Source of the DNA: Phytophthora quininea
Lineage: Eukaryota; Oomycota; Peronosporomycetes; Peronosporales; Peronosporaceae
Assembly (NCBI GenBank): GCA_011947345.1
Contig: JAAVTG010000039.1
Location: forward strand, 372,001 to 436,000
DNA: 64,000 nt
Direction of reading: 5' to 3'
Part shown: piece by piece, positions 23,946-34,918 of the stretch
How the letters are laid out: the number at the start of each line of letters is the position of its first letter
Numbering within the stretch: position 1 is the first letter of the stretch
Program-made: the position numbers and the translations under genes
Notes under the pieces: model-generated
Told to the model about the DNA's origin: nothing
The model's database searches: none
Seen by the model: only the letters and a program-made list of their open reading frames with translations

Positions 23946-25093
23946 CTACATGAAGTCTTCCTCGTAAGCGTTGACACTGCTGAGGTCGGCAGCCGCCTCC
24001 ACCCTGTCGGCCGCTTCGATGTTTTCCCTCGTCATCAAGGTCGAGTAGCTTCGCATTTCCTTTTGCTGTTTCCACTCCTCCTTCGCTTTCTTCTCAGATG
24101 CTTCCAGCTGCAAGCGCTGTTTCTTGCGCTCGGACTTGTAGAGCAACTCGCGCTGTCTGCGCTCCTCTGTCAATGGTACATTATGATCAGAAACAATGAG
24201 AATTGAGTGCCGTTGTCAGCGTGTGTTACCTTCCAGGTCCGGGTGGGACTCGATCTTGGTCTTGTTGAGCGTCTTGATGACCGCCTTGTCCTTCTCCTCC
24301 ACTTTGTAATACCGAAGCTGAAGCGCATTTATTAGCACTACTTGCTGCACGGCCAATTAGGTATGAGAGAGATGTACGTACCCGCTCGGGATGATGAAAG
24401 CCTACTTGGCCAACTTCCATCGCCGGCGTTTTCTTCAGGTTACGCCACCTCGTGAACACCTACGTTTGCAAATCGTCCACGTGAGCTTACTCCAAGCGAA
24501 ACCAAAGTACGCAAGTATGGTACGCACAACGGTGACACTCTTTTTCTTGCTGCCTTCGATCGAGTTTTCCTACAAGTAGTCATAGTAGCACGCTTTCGTT
24601 CATTGCTGCTTTTGATAGAGCAGGTCCTTACTTTGACCAGCTGAGCGCACTCTTCCAGACACGTCTCGGAAATGTCGTCCACTTTCGTCTTTCCCTAAAA
24701 GTAGTCGTCAATACAAACCGATCAACAGCGAGTCCCAGCATCCTCGACGACGTCGTGAGCCTGCTTACCAAAGGAAGGCGAAGGTAAACATGGGCAGAGG
24801 AGAGATCGTCGACGTGGAACCTGCTCGCCAACATCCATCCATGTCAGTGAGCACAATCGTCGACAGCCTCTCGATCAGAGCAGACGGCACCAGATATCCT
24901 CCATAAAGCCGTATCGGATCAGGTCCTCGTTCTCGAACTTGTCCTTCCCATATAGATGGTGTGGCCCTCTGCGCGCGTCGGTCAGAAAAAGACGGTACCG
25001 GTAAGTACACAACGACCAACGCAAGTTTCGACGTCTCCCCATTCTTTCGGCCTCGACAGCGCACGCACCGGACGACGTGAAGTAAAACACCAT
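23946..25093 (-). CDS. CCDC25: coiled-coil domain-containing protein 25 (NEMF-R domain)
   Basis: Seven short exons joined by GT-AG introns rebuild a complete CCDC25: MVFYFTSSEG, GKDKFENEDLIRYGFMEDIW, FHVDDLSSAHVYLRLPL, GKTKVDDISETCLEECAQLV, ENSIEGSKKKSVTVV, FTRWRNLKKTPAMEVGQVGF, LRYYKVEEKDKAVIKTLNKT, then a coiled coil ending NAYEEDFM, as in animals. Every junction is in phase except one missing base in the CCC run at 24947-24949 (GGG on the coding strand). The N-terminal domain is shared with NEMF/Rqc2-type proteins. Human CCDC25 has been described as a DNA sensor at the plasma membrane, but the ancestral role is probably in RNA or ribosome-associated quality control. Very high similarity to animals implies strong constraint. 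Confidence 0.95.
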
Positions 25094-25669
25094 GGTGGCG
25101 GGCAGCTTTGAGTTGCAAAATGCGTGTCAGCCCGTTCGATTGGACAAAATCAAATGGCCCCATCATTCAATTGCATCAGATGCAGTCTTTTCGCTATTTC
25201 GGTGGATGGTCTTTGCACTGACTAAGGCGGACAGAAAAAACAGAAGTTCCCCTGCTCAGCAGCCTCAATGGCGTCTTCGCCAGGGTGCTGCCGGTTGCTG
25301 ACCGCCGCCCCGCTCTGCTACCAAAAAGAGCAGACCCCTGCCACACACCCGGCGCCGCCTGCTGCTTTCGACATGCGGCGGCGCAACGATCGCCGCCGCG
25401 TTGCGACTGTCCTTTTCTGTATATCCGGGCTAGGGCTGCAAAATTCGGTGACTTGGTCTCACTATTGGGTCTGAAAACGCACGCTCTAACAGCACAACGG
25501 TCGGTTCGTATGGGGTTTATACTGGCGGAGCTTGGCAGCGCCTGTTTTGCGGAAGTGAACTGCTCGTGAACTGCAACTGCACGACCATTTCCGCTTTTGC
25601 CAGCAGCAGGACCCAAGGAGAGCGCTCGTGTCCGACGGACTGCTATCTAACCGCCAACCCCGACCAAGG
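25094..25669. promoter_or_regulatory. divergent intergenic region (CCDC25 / EGF-like protein)
   Basis: The 576 bp separate two divergent start codons (25093 minus, 25670 plus), so it should hold both promoters. Open stretches on both strands have no domain or codon regularity. No specific element was identified. Confidence 0.45.
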
Positions 25670-26878
25670 ATGAAGATCGTGCGCGCGTTGGCTGTATTCG
25701 CCGCCGCCCTGGCCATGGGCGTGGTGGCCGACGACAACCCGGCCTACTACTGCACGTCGGACGCGTACTGCGAGAAGACCTACCCGGGCACAGTCTGCAT
25801 CTCCGTCAACAACTACGGCGACGTCATCTCCAAGTGCACGCCCAACACAAGCAAGCGCCCGGCCTGCCGCGGCGCCCAACCCGGTCTGTGCCCGTCCTAT
25901 CAGAGCGCCGACATTGGCTACCTCAACGCGCACTGCGTCTTCGTGTCCGAGGAGAACCTGAGCCTGAGCTCCAGCGGTAGCGCCGGTAGCAGCTCGGGTC
26001 GTCGTCGATTGAAATCGGCCGCGTCGAGCTCCGGCTCGGCTGCCGCCACCAATTCTACCACAACGACCACGTCCTCTACATCGTCGTCGTCTAAAGCCAA
26101 GAGCAGCGCCAGTGGCAGTGGGGACTCTACTGCTACTACCAGCGGTAGTGGCGCAGACTCGATGTACTCGGTGACGATCGACGGCACAAAGGTGACGGGT
26201 CAGTTTGTCTGTTTGGATGTTTCGGACTGCGAGAACAAGGCAGCCGACCCCACCACGTGCGCTCCAGACACCTGCGGCCCCACAAACTCCAAGGAGGTGT
26301 GCAATTACCAGGGCACATGCACGTACAAGAACAAGGCCAAGATCACCAAGCGTAGCTGTATGTGCTACGCTGGTTTCGAAGGTGACAAGTGCGAGAAGGA
26401 AGTCTCCAATGCATGCGACGTCGACTGCGGTACCGGTGGTGACTGTGTGAACAGCGAATGCAAGTGCAAGAAGGGTTTTGACGGCAAGTCGTACGACGGC
26501 AAGCAGGGCAAGGCCAACCAGCGTTGCACCCGATGCACGAACGATCTCGCCTGCCAGAACGGAAACACCTGTAACACCGACACGGGCAAGTGCATCTGCG
26601 GCCCCGGCTACAGCGGAGACACGTGCGGTGCCACTGAGGACTCGTGCACGACTCGTACTGACTGCGGCATTGGCGCGTGCCAGGTGCTTGCCAACGGTTC
26701 GTCCGCCTGTTACTGCCCGATGTGCAGCCCCACATGCTCACTCTGCGATATCACGGGCAACTCGTCATTCGACTGCTCCACGTGCCCATCGGACTCTGCC
26801 ATGACGCTGCAGTCTTCCAAACTGCTGGTGTTTGCCTCTGCCCTTCTGGCAATCGTCCTCGCCAACTTGGCTCTGTAA
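25670..26878 (+). CDS. secreted EGF-like cell-surface protein, probably GPI-anchored
   Basis: Single exon, 402 residues, start ATG at 25670 (an earlier GTG at 25628 would put 14 residues before the signal peptide). MKIVRALAVFAAALAMGVVA is a signal peptide. Next come a Cys-containing domain, a Ser/Thr/Gly-rich stalk (about residues 100-165) with a basic GRRRLKSA site, and Cys-rich EGF-like units: CNYQGTCTYKNKAK... CMCYAGFEGDKC, CGTGGDCVNSECKCKKGFDG, CQNGNTCNTDTGKCICGPGY. The C-terminus is hydrophobic (SSKLLVFASALLAIVLANLA), as in GPI-anchored proteins. Likely an O-glycosylated wall or membrane protein involved in adhesion. GC-rich third positions suggest high expression. Confidence 0.85.
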   Translation: MKIVRALAVFAAALAMGVVADDNPAYYCTSDAYCEKTYPGTVCISVNNYGDVISKCTPNTSKRPACRGAQPGLCPSYQSADIGYLNAHCVFVSEENLSLSSSGSAGSSSGRRRLKSAASSSGSAAATNSTTTTTSSTSSSSKAKSSASGSGDSTATTSGSGADSMYSVTIDGTKVTGQFVCLDVSDCENKAADPTTCAPDTCGPTNSKEVCNYQGTCTYKNKAKITKRSCMCYAGFEGDKCEKEVSNACDVDCGTGGDCVNSECKCKKGFDGKSYDGKQGKANQRCTRCTNDLACQNGNTCNTDTGKCICGPGYSGDTCGATEDSCTTRTDCGIGACQVLANGSSACYCPMCSPTCSLCDITGNSSFDCSTCPSDSAMTLQSSKLLVFASALLAIVLANLAL

Positions 26879-27140
26879 GCGGGCCCCACTCGAATAGTAG
26901 TACCGTCCGCCATGGGCATCCATCCTTCCACCAGACGCGTGCGTTGTCTGGTGCACTAATAACATGACACCGTGAATTTACCAGACGTTGACGATGTACT
27001 TGTCGATGAACCTTTGCCTGAAGACCCGAAGGTCTCAGCTGGATCGAAACTCAGAAAAATATTCTAGCACGATGAACCATGCCACGCGTGTACAGTCTGC
27101 GCCTGCAAGAAAATATTGTGCACTGGATGCGAGATCTTGG

Positions 27141-27487
27141 CTAGTTTGACCCGTTGGCCGCGTCGACGCTCATCATGAGCGTGATCGTGTCGCCCTTGAG
27201 AAGGATTCGCCCGAGCGGCGTGCGCTTCAGGTTCTTCACGTCCAGCTCTTCAGCGTCGTCCAGCACCAGGTTCATGTACTCGTCGAAGCCCATGATACGT
27301 CCCTCGATCCGCGTGTTCACCTGCTCATAGAGCCACACCTGGATGCGTGCTTTCTGCTCAAAACAAGCAAAGGCGACGGTAAGACCCACAAGCGTCGAAA
27401 TGCGATTTTAGCGCCACGCACATTCTGCAGGAAGCGGAACATCAGGTTGATGGGCTGGGTCATCAACTTTTGCACTTTGGCGCTCAT
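27141..27487 (-). CDS. SNRPE: small nuclear ribonucleoprotein Sm E
   Basis: Two exons, 27487-27422 and 27353-27141, with a 68-bp intron; the product is 92 residues, as in other eukaryotes. Exon 1 reads [20 protein letters not shown]; exon 2 starts [20 protein letters not shown], then [19 protein letters not shown] (Sm1 motif) and [14 protein letters not shown] (Sm2 motif with the RNA-contacting G-K/R-G-D/N turn). SmE is one of seven Sm proteins that ring the Sm site of U1, U2, U4 and U5 snRNAs. The reading frame runs on through the intron, so an unspliced start would add a false N-terminus. Confidence 0.97.
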
Positions 27488-27756
27488 GGTGGCTGAGTGG
27501 AGTATGTATCAAACTGGCCGGAGTTCTGTCTGGCACACGGAGGCACAATGTCGTTAGCTTCAGGCGTCTGGTGTCCACCTGCAGAGAGCAGAGCTGAGCT
27601 CACCCCGTCGCGGTCGTCGCGTTCCCCCTGAAAGCGCTGGCTGGATCCGAACGGCCACGGATTGGCTGAAATTCGCAGTAACTTTACTCGCATACGATTG
27701 GTCAAAACCACTTCAACTTGCTGCAAAACGGACCGATTTGGGAAGCAGCGCTGGCC
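27488..27756. promoter_or_regulatory. divergent promoter with two CCAAT boxes
   Basis: It lies between the SmE start (27487 minus) and the coiled-coil gene start (27757 plus). ATTGG (CCAAT on the minus strand) occurs at 27661-27665 and 27697-27701. CCAAT boxes bind the NF-Y/HAP complex. The assignment is by motif only. Confidence 0.45.
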
Positions 27757-29085
27757 ATGAAGGCACGCCCGCGACAAGAGCGCTCTTCTGCGGCTCGATG
27801 CGAGAGCGAAGACGGCGTCAGGTATGCCAGCACAATGGCCAGTTCACTCGACGATGCTGGTAAGACTTAGTGTTTCTCTACAGCCTCAACTGATTGAATT
27901 GACGCTTTTGTCTGCGTGCTGGCTAGCTCGTCTCGGCATGGAGACCGATTTTGTAGCGGAAGACGAGGGATTTCTGGACGCCGTTGCGTCAGCTCTCGAT
28001 GGTTTAGTTGCAGACTGCAAGGCTGCGCTCCAGAGGTCTCATGGCGACATGGACATTGAAGCAGTCATACTTGCCGCGGAGGGGAACTTCGCTGACATCG
28101 CAGCAATTTGCAACGAGGCAGGACTCGTTGTCAGCACCATTGGAAACGACGCAGGACGGGAGTGTTACGGTCAGGATTTCATGCCTGCGGCAGTCGAGTC
28201 GCCGTGCTCCTCAGTTTCCATTAGGCGAGAGTCTTTCTCGTCTTGGTCCAACGCATCAGCAGAGACTTGTGCACTCCAAAACTCCTGCTATGAACCCGCC
28301 ATCACTGCACCTGTCCACCCTCCTCCCGCTTCAATACACACGAATATGACGGAGGAAATAGTGGAAGTGGAGCTTTCGGATCTGTTGGCCCAATCGCACG
28401 AGCACGCGTCGGGTATCCAGCGCGCTCTTGAAGAGCGAATGAATGACACTGAGCGCGCGCTTGGAGTATGAGCGCAGCCATGCCGAGGAGATGCGAGTTT
28501 TACGAGAAGAGCTGGTAAATTCTCGCTTGGCGGTGGACGTGATGAAGCAAGAATTGCTGGAAGGCACCAACCAAAAGTTGGAAGAAATGCGAGACACCAT
28601 CACTGCCTCGCAAAGAGCGATCGAAGCGGGAATGAAAGAGCAGGCGCGATACTGGAAAGCCATTTGCCAAGAGCTTGTCGTCGAGAAGAGAGATGGCCCA
28701 ACGAGTCGCAGAGGAGCGCGGGAAGTACACCGCTCTCAAAGCTCGCCTCGCTAGCCACGACGGCGCAGATCCAGCATCCGAGTCGAGAGGGGTCTTGTCC
28801 AGTACGCGAGATGAAGACCGAGTAGCCCCAGACCTCTTGTACGAATTATCACCACGGTCTGCGTTGTCTCGGCTGCAGGAATCCTCGTCAGGAACCAATC
28901 TAGGCTCAAATGGAGAGCCTGCTGCCTTCCCAACACCGCCGATTGTGGTCGTCCCAAACGCGGAGTGTGTCAGCGAGCCTTCTAGTGCAGAAGTATCCCC
29001 GACACACAGCAGCAGCAGCAGCAGATCCGACAAGTCGACGTTCCGGCGATACTATCTTGCTCAGAAGCGCGTAGTTCTCCATTAG
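27757..29085 (+). CDS. coiled-coil protein of unknown function
   Basis: Exon 1 is 27757-27859 (MKARPRQERSSAARCESEDG to the residues before a GTAAGA donor); a second ATG at 27823 region (MASSLDDAG) is an alternative start. Intron 27860-27926; exon 2 begins RLGMETDFVAEDEGFLDAVA. A short segment, IEAVILAAEGNFADIAAICN, resembles a UBA/CUE-type helix bundle but is not decisive. The middle is a coiled coil (RLEYERSHAEEMRVLREELV, LLEGTNQKLEEMRDTITASQ, EMAQRVAEERGKYTALKARL), reached through two frame slips near 28445-28460 and 28690. A serine-rich tail with a CAG-type Ser run near 29010 ends at 29085. No family recognised. Confidence 0.7.
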
Positions 29086-29340
29086 CAGCACAAACAATTC
29101 AATACAACCGCATGAAGGAAACGACCAGCCAGGTATTGCAGATCACCACAGCGCTGCAGAGCACAACACCGCGCCGACGCAAGCTTTCCTCGCACAGCTG
29201 GGGCTGGAATGACCTTGCGTATCGAGCCCGAGTTCGGCAATGCCAACACGAACGTGTCGACATCAACACTTCAAGTTGAGGTTTTATATCCAAAACCTCG
29301 CAGCTCGCGATCATTCGCGAAGTTGCTGTCTGAGGAAGCG

Positions 29341-31188
29341 ATGCTGCGTCCGTTGGCCCTTCGTGCGCGCGCTGAGCTCCGCGGCCGGCGCGCAGCAGCC
29401 TGGCTGGTTCAACCGCATGCTGCTCACGAACGAGTACGACCTGCCGCGCCTGCCGGTGCCGCAGCTGGAAGAGACGGTGCAGCGCTACCTCGAGAGCGTC
29501 AAGCCGCTGCTGAGCGTTGCGGACTGGACGGCGCACGCGGAGCTGGCCAAGGGATTCCAGACGGCGGAAGGCCGGCAGTTGCAGGAGCTCCTGCTCAAGC
29601 GCGAGCTGAAGCAGGCCATGGGACGCGCCTACCCGTTCAGCTACATCGAGGAGGACTGGGACAAGATGTACCTTGGAGGACGCTACCAGGGCCCCATCAA
29701 CGTCAACCCGTCCTACGGCCTGCTCGACGAGGTGGATGGCAATCTCCAGGGCATGCTGCCTCGTAGTGCTGCCTTCGTGCGCTCCATGGTCAAGTGGTGG
29801 ACCAAGGTCAAGAGCAGCGAGCTCGAGCAGGACAAGAACCAGTGCATGGCGGGCTTTGCGCGCCAGTACGGCACGGCCAAAGTGCCCAAGAAAGACATGG
29901 ACGTCTTGACGTCCAGCCCACGGTCGACGCACATTGTGGTCATGAAAGGCAACCACTTTTACCGGCTGGATGTCCTTAGTCCTGATGGCAAGCAATTGCT
30001 GTCACAGAGGCAGCTTGAGGCGCAGCTCGATTCGATCCTGAACTCCTCGTCTAAGGGCGAACATGACGATCTGGATCTGTCCACACTCACCGCGGAGGAA
30101 CGCGACACCTGGACTCAGATCCGCAACGAGCTGGTGGCACACCATCCTGTCAACGCTGAAACGCTGGAAACCATCGACTCGGCGCTGTTCATGCTTGTGC
30201 TAGAAGACCGGAACCCTGCGGATATGAAGCACCGCATGGAGTTGTCCCTGCATGGTCAGGGGTCCCACCGCTGGTTTGACAAGCTGCAGGTGATGGTTCA
30301 GCCTGATGGCCACTTGACTGTTAACTTTGAGCACTCGTTCTCGGATGGCACGGTCTGGAATCGTTGGCTGCATGAATGTTGGCACGACATGCGTGAAACG
30401 GACTCTGGGTTCAAGCCACTTGAGGATCTGCCAGAGTACACCAATCCAACCAAACCTGAAAAACTGAGCTGGAAACTTTCCAACAACTTGGTGGAGGACA
30501 TCAAGAAGGCCGAAGATCACTTTGACGTATTTTCCAGCAACCTCAACTCGGAGTACCTCGTGTACAACAACTTTGCCAAGAACAACTGCAAGCAATGGAA
30601 ACTCAGCCCCGACGGCATCGCGCAAATGGCGTTGCAGCTTGCTTTCTACCGAGCGCACGGCAAGGTGGCGCCTACTTACGAATCCTGCTCAACGCGGGGT
30701 TTCCACCATGGCCGCACGGAGACAATTCGCTCCGCGACGCCTGCAGCCGAAGCCTTTGTCAAGGGTGTAGAAGCTGGTGCACCCGTGAGTACGCAGCGTG
30801 AGCTGCTGGTGACGGCAGTCAACCGTCACGTGGAGATGGCCAAGATGGCTCAAAGGGGCTTGGTGTAGACCGTCACTTGACGGCGCTGAACTCTATTGCC
30901 AACCAGAACGGAGTTTCCAGCGAGTTTTTGGCAAGCCCCGAGCGCGCCGAGAGCACCAACTTCCTCATTTCCTCCAGCAACGTGACCATGCCATTCCTGC
31001 AATACTTTTCGTTCGGCGCTGTGGTTCCGCATGGCTATGGTGTTGGCTACTTGATGCAAAACAAGAGCATCAACGTCAGTCTGACAAACTACAAGGACAG
31101 CAAGAGCTCGGATGGCAAGAAATTCAAGAAGGCGCTGGAGGGTTCCCTCGACACGATCAAGGCGTTGGCGGACAGCCCCGCCCCGTGA
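29341..31188 (+). CDS. mitochondrial choline/carnitine O-acyltransferase
   Basis: About 615 residues. The ATG at 29341 opens a basic, Arg/Ala-rich leader (MLRPLALRARA ... SSAAGAQQ) that looks like a mitochondrial presequence; a small slip within the GCGCGC run joins it to WFNRMLLTNEYDLPRLPVPQ, the conserved entry of the family. Middle blocks: YPFSYIEEDWDKMYLGGRYQ, then the catalytic region VNFEHSFSDGTVWNRWLHEC, where the His of H-S-x-x-D-G is the general base. The C-terminal STRGFHHGRTETIRS block binds CoA/carnitine. One base lost near 30862 reaches GVDRHLTALNSIANQNG. The enzyme exchanges acyl groups between CoA and carnitine; the choice between acetyl- and palmitoyl-transferase is not settled. 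Confidence 0.9.
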
Positions 31189-31291
31189 GCATGGCCAGAT
31201 TCAGGCTCGTGTAAATAAGCATCCACGAGGCTGCTTTCAAACATGGCAAATGTCATCGACTGGCTATCGTTCATTTCACTTGTTGGTTTCT

Positions 31292-34200
31292 CTAGGACAC
31301 GTTGTACGAGTTTTGAAAGTATCGCATGAGCGCGTCGCCGTCAAAGGAAAGCTCAGTCACGTCTTTAAAGCTGTGAATGAAAACTTGGACGTCTTCCACG
31401 ACACTGAAAAAAGAAAACAGAATGAATACGGAGTTGGTAGGGTAGCACTTGCCGAAAAACACCACGAACCGTTTCTTTCCTGTTACTGTCCGAGGCTGCA
31501 CGAGCTTGAAGCATTCTGGCAACTTTTGAGTAAACATGTCAAATACCCGAGACATGACATCCTTCATCTGCGGCGTCGAGAGAACAGGATGCAGCACCGC
31601 ATGAAGTTTGAGTGTGCCTTGGGTGATTCCACGCATGGGGTTCGTCGGAACAGCAAGACTTGACGAGTCGTAATCGATCTGGGACGAAATTAACGTTAGC
31701 TCAGCTCATTCGCTAAGGAACAAGAACCACTTACCTCTGTTGCTACATTCTCCAGAAAACGCTTCATGATTTGGTCCTCCACGATGCTTGTGAATTTACT
31801 AAATATTTTCTCGTCGTGCTCTGCATAGTCTCGCAATACGCGGTCGAACTCGTCTAATAACAGCTTTTGGCGATCTGTAAAATGCGCCGCTAGAGCTGCC
31901 TTAATGTGCGGGATCAGAGTCATTGATAGCTCCAGCGACTGTGACGCCAAAGCTGTCGATATTACGCAGAACAACGCCAAGTACCGGTTAGCGCTAAACA
32001 TCAGAATCAATCCATGGAGGCATGAGTCATTACCTAAATGCCTCGCGGAAATGCTCTTGAGCCGCGCGATTTGCATAGCCCCGGCACCAAGCACAAGCTG
32101 CGTCGTTCTTGAATTAAATAACTACAAACCACATAAGCGCCATTAGACGTCATAACAATCAGATCACTGTAGGAAAACAAAACGAACCCGAAAAATCTCA
32201 ATAGACCGCTGGAGGACATCCGTCGCCAACACAGGGAAATTGGCAGCGCAAGACATGTAATTCATCACGATCTCTAACATGAGAAGCACTGACCACACTA
32301 CCCGGAACGATTTCCCACAAATCGACACCATTTTACGGGGCGGGCAGTCTCGCCCGCGATCTCTCTGTCGCCCGACAGCAGCAATCCAACTCCACGACCA
32401 CTTGATAGGTCTTCGAGTGATTTGTGTCGCGTCTCGCTTATCTCCGTGTTCTTCCACAGCTCGTGGTCCAGCGTTGAAACCAGTTTCGCCACTTGGGTCT
32501 GATGAAATTTCTCTAGGAACAATTTCAGCTGCGAGAACAACGCCCCGCGAAGCGTATAATCTGTCTTGCCTGTCAGCTTTTCGATACTGACAACAAAATC
32601 CATCGTGGTATCATACAGTTTTCGCAACTGCGGCATTGTGTACACGGCTTGCACCTCTTTTCGAACAGCGAAGAGATTGGAAACACTACGTTGGGAAAAC
32701 TCGCAGATTTTGCGGACTACCTCGTCGATTTCACGAATCACTTTCGAACATCGCGTCTTCTTTTTCCAGTCTCCAAGCGTTTTGTGATCGTCATTTGAAC
32801 TGTCGGCGGGCGACCAGCCCTCGGATGAGCTCCCTTTGTTGCCGTTGACCCATTATTTGATGATTCATTAGCAGCATTCTTCAAGCGCGTCTCCTCTTCA
32901 GCTGCCTCGTCGATCTTCTTCTGCATTGACTTAACGAGAATGTCTTGCACGACAACAGCTCGCTTCAACACCATTAGCAAATGTTCGAAGATCATTTGCA
33001 CACACTGTAAAAACTCATCAGAAGTCAGAGCCCGCAGTTGGATAGATACTTTCGACTCGCTGCCTGACGAAGCTCCAAGATCAGTTGAGGCGTTATTACT
33101 GTTCTTGCCATTGCTTGATACAGCAATTGTCTCCGTGACGACCGTTTTCACAACCACACGGATCTCTTCGTTGAGTTGATCGAGGTAAGTTTTCACTGTG
33201 TCGTCCAATGCGTCCAAGCGGAACAACACATCTACGAGGCGCGCCGTCTCCTGTTTCACATTATCCTTGTCACTATTCTGTCGCTTTGTCCCCGAAGCAT
33301 CCAACGAAGTGTCGTCGTTATCATGAAATGTCCATTCTGGTGACGTAATGACGGAGATGAAGCGCTGCGAAATTTGGGTACTGATAAATCCTTTGTACCC
33401 CCGAAACTTCTCGTTCAGCGAGCTGAGTCCATGAATTCCTTGCAAATGATCTCGTAAAATGGTCTGTGAGCTTTCGATCAAGTTCAGCGCGCCAGTATAG
33501 TCTTGGCACTGCACTAAAGCCTCCACAGCCGACTCAGCACCCTTCACCTCCTCCACCATTGAAACTAAATCATGCAGCTCCTTGATTCTCTTCTGGCGCT
33601 GATGCAGACTCACGATATCCAGCGTTTTATCGGCAAGAAGAGTTCGTAATCGATCCATAGTCTTTCTGCAAGTATGTTAAAGCACATGCCAACGAACATG
33701 TTAGAAATGTCCAAAAGTTCATCCTTGTCCACTCCAGTACCCACCTCAACGTCGCAACTTGGTCACAGGCTACTTTAATTGACTGCTTCATAACCTCTTG
33801 GTCCGCAGACGCCTCGAAAAACCGATCTGACCTCGACGACACTTGCCGCAGTAGTGTAAATTCAACGCGATCTAAGTACGTCGTCAACTGTACGCATATT
33901 ACACGCTCAGTAACCGGATTAGGAAAAACAGAAAATTAAGCGCACCTGCTCTTGGAGAGACGTCGAGCTTGGCATATTCATAACCTCTTCGAACGTGTTG
34001 GGGTCCGTAAAGTCGAAATCCGGACGAAAGAACAAGTTTGGCACCGCGTCAAGACATTTGGCGACATCCTCTACAACAACGGATACACAAAGCCCAGTCA
34101 GGAATTAGAGATCACGAATCCCCCATATTGATGAACTTACGGTCAGCAACTGAGATCGACGGCACGTTGCTGGATGAGAGTTGCTCGCTGACAGGCTTTG

Positions 34201-34823
34201 CGTGGTTTTCTTCGTACGCTGCAGCATTAGCTCCAAATTTCTTAAGGTATGGCTGGAAATCACGCGCAGAAACGTCTGCGAGGCCAGGGAACGGCGCGAG
34301 AGCAATGTCGACGTCCAGTGTCGGGTAGAGCGCATCTAGCAGGGCATTGCCCCAGTTGTTGGCCTTAGGGTTGGTAAGCACGGAGTGAAGATTGTGGTGA
34401 CACACAGACAGGTACGCACGCTCCTCCTCCCCAGCGTGTCGCCTAGCCCGTCCTGCTCCCAGCCCCGACTGCTCAGCGCACTACCAGTCAGGTTACTCCA
34501 GGAGCCCGTCCGGGAGCCGCTCTCGCGCGCTGACTGCGGCATGCGCATCTCCACGTCGCTCTTGTGGCTGAATGCTGGCGCTCCGTCCGCCGAGCGTGTG
34601 GAGGATGGGCCGCGGACGTCGAAAAGGCTTGGATACTCGGTGGGGCCAGGCAGCGTCATGCGGTTCGTGGGAGTCGCCGCTGTGGAGCGGGGTGTCGCGG
34701 CATTGTACACCGAGTCCTTAAGCGCGTTCAGCGGACTCGTGACGCCGTTCCAGCCGCGCTTCAGCAGCCCGCTGGGGACAGGAAGCCCTTCTTGGTGGCG
34801 TCGGTCTGACGCCGCGGCTCCAT
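31292..34823 (-). CDS. VPS54: VPS54, GARP complex subunit
   Basis: Multi-exon gene starting MEPRRQTDATKKGFLSP at 34823. Lost bases in G/C runs at 34774-34777 and 34429-34432 separate pieces that rejoin as GLLKRGWNGVTSPLNALKDS and EERAYLSVCHHNLHSVL. N-terminal core: AKCLDAVPNLFFRPDFDFTD, DPNTFEEVMNMPSSTSLQEQ, LDRVEFTLLRQVSSRSDRFF. Middle: MDRLRTLLADKTLDIVSLHQ and KRIKELHDLVSMVEEVKGAE. C-terminal half: FLEKFHQTQVAKLVSTLDHE, LVLGAGAMQIARLKSISARH, and TLIPHIKAALAAHFTDRQKL, all typical of VPS54. GARP tethers endosome-derived vesicles at the trans-Golgi network. The 3' end is 103 bp from the convergent acyltransferase. Confidence 0.9.
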
Positions 34824-34918
34824 TTTGGGGAAATGCAACGCCTCGAAAAACAGATGAAGTAAGACAATGACATGGCACTAAAGCGGGATGATACGATGTA
34901 GTCACGTTGACTGCAACT

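Noticed and set aside
25628..25669. GTG start for the EGF-like protein
   Set aside because: It would bury the signal peptide behind 14 residues; the ATG at 25670 begins the signal peptide.
27354..27421. Unspliced N-terminus for SmE
   Set aside because: The open frame crosses the intron by chance; the spliced form gives the conserved [16 protein letters not shown] join and the exact family length.
29240..29340. Upstream extension of the carnitine acyltransferase from 29240
   Set aside because: It lacks an ATG and homology; the ATG at 29341 opens a plausible mitochondrial presequence.
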